A stretch of DNA of 64,000 bases. It comes from Muribaculaceae bacterium Zag1. GTDB taxonomy: Bacteria > Bacteroidota > Bacteroidia > Bacteroidales > Muribaculaceae. This document shows, piece after piece, positions 61,684-64,000 of the stretch. Both the position numbers and the translations under genes were made by a program. The stretch is taken from positions 16,470 through 80,469 of the forward strand of contig NWBJ01000110.1 of NCBI GenBank assembly GCA_002633115.1. The letters are read 5' to 3'. The first letter of the stretch is position 1. The number at the start of each line of letters is the position of its first letter. Below the pieces are notes generated by a model. That model was not told where the DNA came from. It did no database searches and saw only the letters and a program-made list of their open reading frames with translations.

Positions 61684-62123
61684 TGGACTGGACAGTGATA
61701 ATCTCGATACTCGGCGCGATAGGCGGTTTGGAGGGATTGCGATTCCTGCTGAACCGCAGCGCCGAGAAGCGCGCCGCAAACGCCAAGGCCGACACCGAGG
61801 TGTTCCACTCGCTGAAGGAATACAATGAGTTCTTGCAGCAGCAGCTCAACGCCAAGGAAGAGCGGTTCCAAGAGCAGACGCAACTGGTGAGGAAGCTCCA
61901 GGCAGAGCTGATAGGCCTCACCAATGAGAAAGCCAACGTGGAATTGCAATTGGTGACCTTGCGCTGCGAGTACTTAGATTGTCCGTGGCGCAAGCCTCCC
62001 AACGCAAGCACTCCGCCGCCTCCTGGCATATCAAGAGATGAGTGGCACAAGGCACGGCTGACCGAAACGGCCAAGGACGATGCCGAGTTGTTTGCGGAAG
62101 CGAAAACCCTTACCTCGGAATGA
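61683..62123 (+). CDS. Membrane-anchored coiled-coil protein of the lysis region
   Basis: 146 residues from the ATG at 61683. One N-terminal hydrophobic segment (DWTVIISILGAIGGLEGLRF) is followed by a long coiled coil (EYNEFLQQQLNAKEERFQEQ). Such proteins usually lie just before the M15 endolysin in Bacteroidales prophages and may act as holin or inner-membrane spanin. The exact role is inference. Confidence 0.6.
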   Translation: MDWTVIISILGAIGGLEGLRFLLNRSAEKRAANAKADTEVFHSLKEYNEFLQQQLNAKEERFQEQTQLVRKLQAELIGLTNEKANVELQLVTLRCEYLDCPWRKPPNASTPPPPGISRDEWHKARLTETAKDDAELFAEAKTLTSE

Positions 62124-62148
62124 AAATTTCCGAGGTGGGCGCTTTGGG
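62124..62148 (+). terminator. Small hairpin after the coiled-coil gene
   Basis: CCTCGGAA (about 62112-62120) pairs with TTTCCGAGG (62128-62137). AAATTTCCGAG recurs 60 bp later just before the endolysin start at 62195. Weak terminator or pause site at most. Confidence 0.35.
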
Positions 62149-62194
62149 TTCAAATAATGTTGTAAACTGATTTCTAAGACCAAAAATTTCCGAG

Positions 62195-62599
62195 ATGCGA
62201 TATTTCACCACTGAAGAGTTGACACGAAGCGAAACAGCTCTGAAAAAAGGCATTGACAACACGCCAAGCGAAGCCGTAAAGGCTAACCTGATGGCGTTGG
62301 TCGATAATGTGCTCGACCCTATCCGGGAGCGATGGGGAGGCCCCATCAAGGTTAACTCTGGCTACCGATGCAAGGTGCTCAACACGGCCGTAGGGGGATC
62401 GCCGAAGAGTCAGCACATGACAGGTCAGGCAGCCGACATCACGGTGAGCAGCAAGGTGGCCAACAAAAACCTCTTCCTGATGCTGAAAGAGTCGGGGCTT
62501 CCCTTCGACCAGCTCATCGATGAGTACGATTACCAGTGGATCCACGTCAGCTACCGAGCCGACGGGACTAACCGAGGGATGGTGCGCCACCTCAGCTAA
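62195..62599 (+). CDS. M15A family peptidase endolysin
   Basis: 134 residues with the zinc-site residues of M15A D,D/D,L-carboxypeptidases: SQHMTGQAADI (His74, Asp81) and WIHVSY (His117). It cuts peptide stems of peptidoglycan during lysis. Full length for a single-domain endolysin; no signal peptide, so it needs a holin-type partner. Its stop overlaps the start of the next gene (TAATG). Confidence 0.92.
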   Translation: MRYFTTEELTRSETALKKGIDNTPSEAVKANLMALVDNVLDPIRERWGGPIKVNSGYRCKVLNTAVGGSPKSQHMTGQAADITVSSKVANKNLFLMLKESGLPFDQLIDEYDYQWIHVSYRADGTNRGMVRHLS

Positions 62600-63090
62600 T
62601 GCCTACGGTCATGAAGGACAGAAACGATGGCATGCTGGCCATGTTGTATGTAATATCCTATGCGCTGATTTTGGCTGTGCTTATAGCGTGCCTAAGCGGG
62701 TGCCGGTCTCAGACTGTGGCGGAGGCTGGCACCGCCAGCGCGACCGCATCGGTGCGAATCGACACCTGCATGGTGGAAATGTGGCGCACTGACAGCGTGA
62801 TCATCAAAGAGAAGGTCGTGGTCACTGAGGCTGGCGACACCTCCAGGAGCGACCGAGAGACGGTCAAGGTGCGCCTCGTCAGAGACAGCGTCTACATCTG
62901 CCGCACCGACACGCTGAGGGTTGAGAGACGCGAGACTGTTGAGGTCAATCGGCTCACCGACGCTCAGCGGTGGCAAATACGCGCATTCTGGGCCATGCTG
63001 GCGGTGGCTTTGATGATTTGCCTATGGAAGAGCCGCAACGCCATCAAGCGAGCGGCAGAGTGGCTCGCTGAGGCTCTGAGGAAGAAATAA
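62599..63090 (+). CDS. Candidate unimolecular spanin (lipoprotein with C-terminal membrane segment)
   Basis: 163 residues (or 159 from the ATG at 62611). An N-terminal hydrophobic stretch ends in a lipobox (IACLSGC), a charged periplasmic middle follows (RSDRETVKVRLVRDSV...), and there is a C-terminal membrane segment (IRAFWAMLAVALMICLW). An outer-membrane lipid anchor plus an inner-membrane helix in one chain is the design of u-spanins, which fuse the membranes at the end of lysis. It comes right after the endolysin. Confidence 0.6.
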   Translation: MPTVMKDRNDGMLAMLYVISYALILAVLIACLSGCRSQTVAEAGTASATASVRIDTCMVEMWRTDSVIIKEKVVVTEAGDTSRSDRETVKVRLVRDSVYICRTDTLRVERRETVEVNRLTDAQRWQIRAFWAMLAVALMICLWKSRNAIKRAAEWLAEALRKK

Positions 63091-63156
63091 GGAGCAGGGG
63101 AGGCTCGGATAACTTTATGTGTTTGGTTGATTTGGGGCCGATAACCTCCCCGCTCC
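63091..63156 (+). terminator. Terminator after the phage lysis genes
   Basis: GGAGCAGGGGAGG (63091-63103) pairs with CCTCCCCGCTCC (63145-63156) with one bulged A. A second stem, CCGCC/GGCGG followed by GTTTTT, lies at about 63211-63243. Confidence 0.65.
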
Positions 63157-63241
63157 TGATCCTATTGCGTCTTTTGCACTACTTTCATTTTGGTATAAAT
63201 TTTAAGGTGAGAGCCGCCAGTCCGTGAGGATAGGCGGGTTT

Positions 63242-64000
63242 TTACGCTTTGCCGTAGAGGACCCAGTCGATGACGCGGCGATTGGCAGCGTCGACCTTTG
63301 CCTGGTCGAAGTCGATGTAAATGTCGGTCACTGTGGTGTCGCCATGACCGAGAGCCGCAGCGATGGTGTCCTTCGGTATGTCGAGGCTCGATGCTATAGT
63401 GGCCCATGTGTGGCGAGCCCAGTAGGTAGTCAAGCCCGGCAATATCGATGAAAGCCCCGCGTCGCAAACGCGCAGGAAATTAAGATAGTATGAGCGCGAA
63501 TCCATCACGCTGATCATGTGGGCCGAGCCTCTGAGACGGTCGATGATGGCTTTGGCTTCCGGCTCGACCTTGACCGAGTAGAAGCGCCCCGTTTTCGCTC
63601 TGTAGTACTCGATGCGGCCAGCGGCATCGGCTTTGGCTGGCAACATCAGCAGGTCTTTGGCATTGATGCCAATCAGCAGGAAAGACAATTTGAAGAAATC
63701 AAGATAGAGCATGGCCGCGCCATCTCGCTCAAAGGCCCAGAGTCGGCGCAGATTCTCGACCGAGAGTGAGCGCTTCGGTGTGCGCGCCATCTTGATTTTG
63801 AATCGCCTAAAGGGATAATTATTAGTCAGACCCTCGTCTATGGCATAGTTGAACACAGCCCGCAGATTTCTCAGATGCATGGCTCGACCATTGACTGACG
63901 GATTGGTATCTTTGAGGTAAGCCTCGAACTCGGCCAGCCACGCGCGGTTTACATCATCGAGCAATGCCCCAGGCCGGAATTTGCGCAGGTGGGTAATCGT
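63242..64000 (-). CDS. Tyrosine recombinase (phage integrase), incomplete at window edge
   Basis: The frame stays open through the right edge (residues TITHLRKFRPGALLDD precede the apparent TTG start at 63964), so the true start is beyond 64000. Visible are part of the SAM-like core-binding domain (FEAYLKDTNPSVNGRAMHLR) and the catalytic domain: TYWARHTWATIASSLDI (box II Arg), LGHGDTTVTDIYIDFD (His and nucleophile Tyr). At the first-Arg position the sequence reads GINAKDLLML, without Arg, as is common in this Bacteroidetes subgroup by my recollection. It is convergent with the tail/lysis genes. Presumably responsible for integrating the phage element. Confidence 0.88.
   Translation of the reverse strand, partial: TITHLRKFRPGALLDDVNRAWLAEFEAYLKDTNPSVNGRAMHLRNLRAVFNYAIDEGLTNNYPFRRFKIKMARTPKRSLSVENLRRLWAFERDGAAMLYLDFFKLSFLLIGINAKDLLMLPAKADAAGRIEYYRAKTGRFYSVKVEPEAKAIIDRLRGSAHMISVMDSRSYYLNFLRVCDAGLSSILPGLTTYWARHTWATIASSLDIPKDTIAAALGHGDTTVTDIYIDFDQAKVDAANRRVIDWVLYGKA

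Noticed and set aside
45884..63090. Contractile injection system or R-type tailocin
   Set aside because: No sheath, tube, baseplate wedge or AAA ATPase gene of such systems was found; the tape measure and fibres fit an ordinary phage tail.
1..64000. tRNA or rRNA genes
   Set aside because: No cloverleaf with a TTCGA-type arm and no rRNA-like stretches were noticed when reading both strands; a dedicated scan was not possible.

Overview
The window looks like a gut-type Bacteroidales chromosome (Muribaculaceae, Prevotellaceae or a close relative; the genus cannot be read from sequence alone). Evidence for this: promoters of the Bacteroidetes form (TTTG, about 20 nt, TAnnTTTG) recur before genes; no Shine-Dalgarno sites are seen; many lipoproteins and outer-membrane proteins are typical of the order (GH92 mannosidases, a TamL/TamB pair, DUF4876/DUF6850 proteins, a BACON domain, dockerin-bearing surface proteins).

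Region 1 (1-7.5 kb, minus strand): three consecutive GH92 alpha-mannosidase lipoproteins. They are apparently driven by a tandemly duplicated promoter (7.37-7.46 kb) followed by an intrinsic-terminator-like hairpin before the first gene. Region 2 (7.6-11 kb): a MATE exporter with a candidate structured leader, then a convergent Fic-domain gene flanked by direct copies of a palindromic repeat, and beyond it a leftover scrap of a second MATE 3' end. Region 3 (11-16.9 kb, minus strand): a three-gene operon of secreted modular proteins (beta-helix; dockerin plus cohesin-like; Ig-like), preceded by a highly structured RNA with its own promoter. Region 4 (17-23 kb): a HepT/MntA pair, gene remnants, an AraC regulator divergent from an aldo/keto reductase and a formylglycine-generating-enzyme-like lipoprotein, and an AAA/DUF4143 ATPase bordered by palindromes.

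Region 5 (23-33 kb, plus strand): OB-fold lipoprotein, M16 peptidase, TonB-dependent receptor and three DUF-type envelope proteins, probably one or two operons for uptake of an unknown ligand. Region 6 (33-38.5 kb): a GH51 arabinofuranosidase and a large secreted protein. Region 7 (38.5-45.6 kb, minus strand): TamL and TamB, the outer-membrane protein assembly module. Several families of short repeats sit in the gaps.

Region 8 (45.9-64 kb): phage-derived. It holds a tail-chaperone-like protein, tape measure, tail-tip and fibre proteins, three short paralogous tail-end proteins, lysis genes (membrane-anchored coiled coil, M15 endolysin, candidate u-spanin), and a tyrosine integrase running off the right end. 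No head, portal, terminase or tail-tube gene is visible. The most striking observation of the window is here: two consecutive short tail-end genes (59816-60328 and 60368-60820) each carry an uninterrupted run of exactly nine G near the 5' end. One base gained or lost in either tract would truncate the protein, so this looks like a two-switch slipped-strand phase-variation system for host-range proteins of a Bacteroidales prophage.
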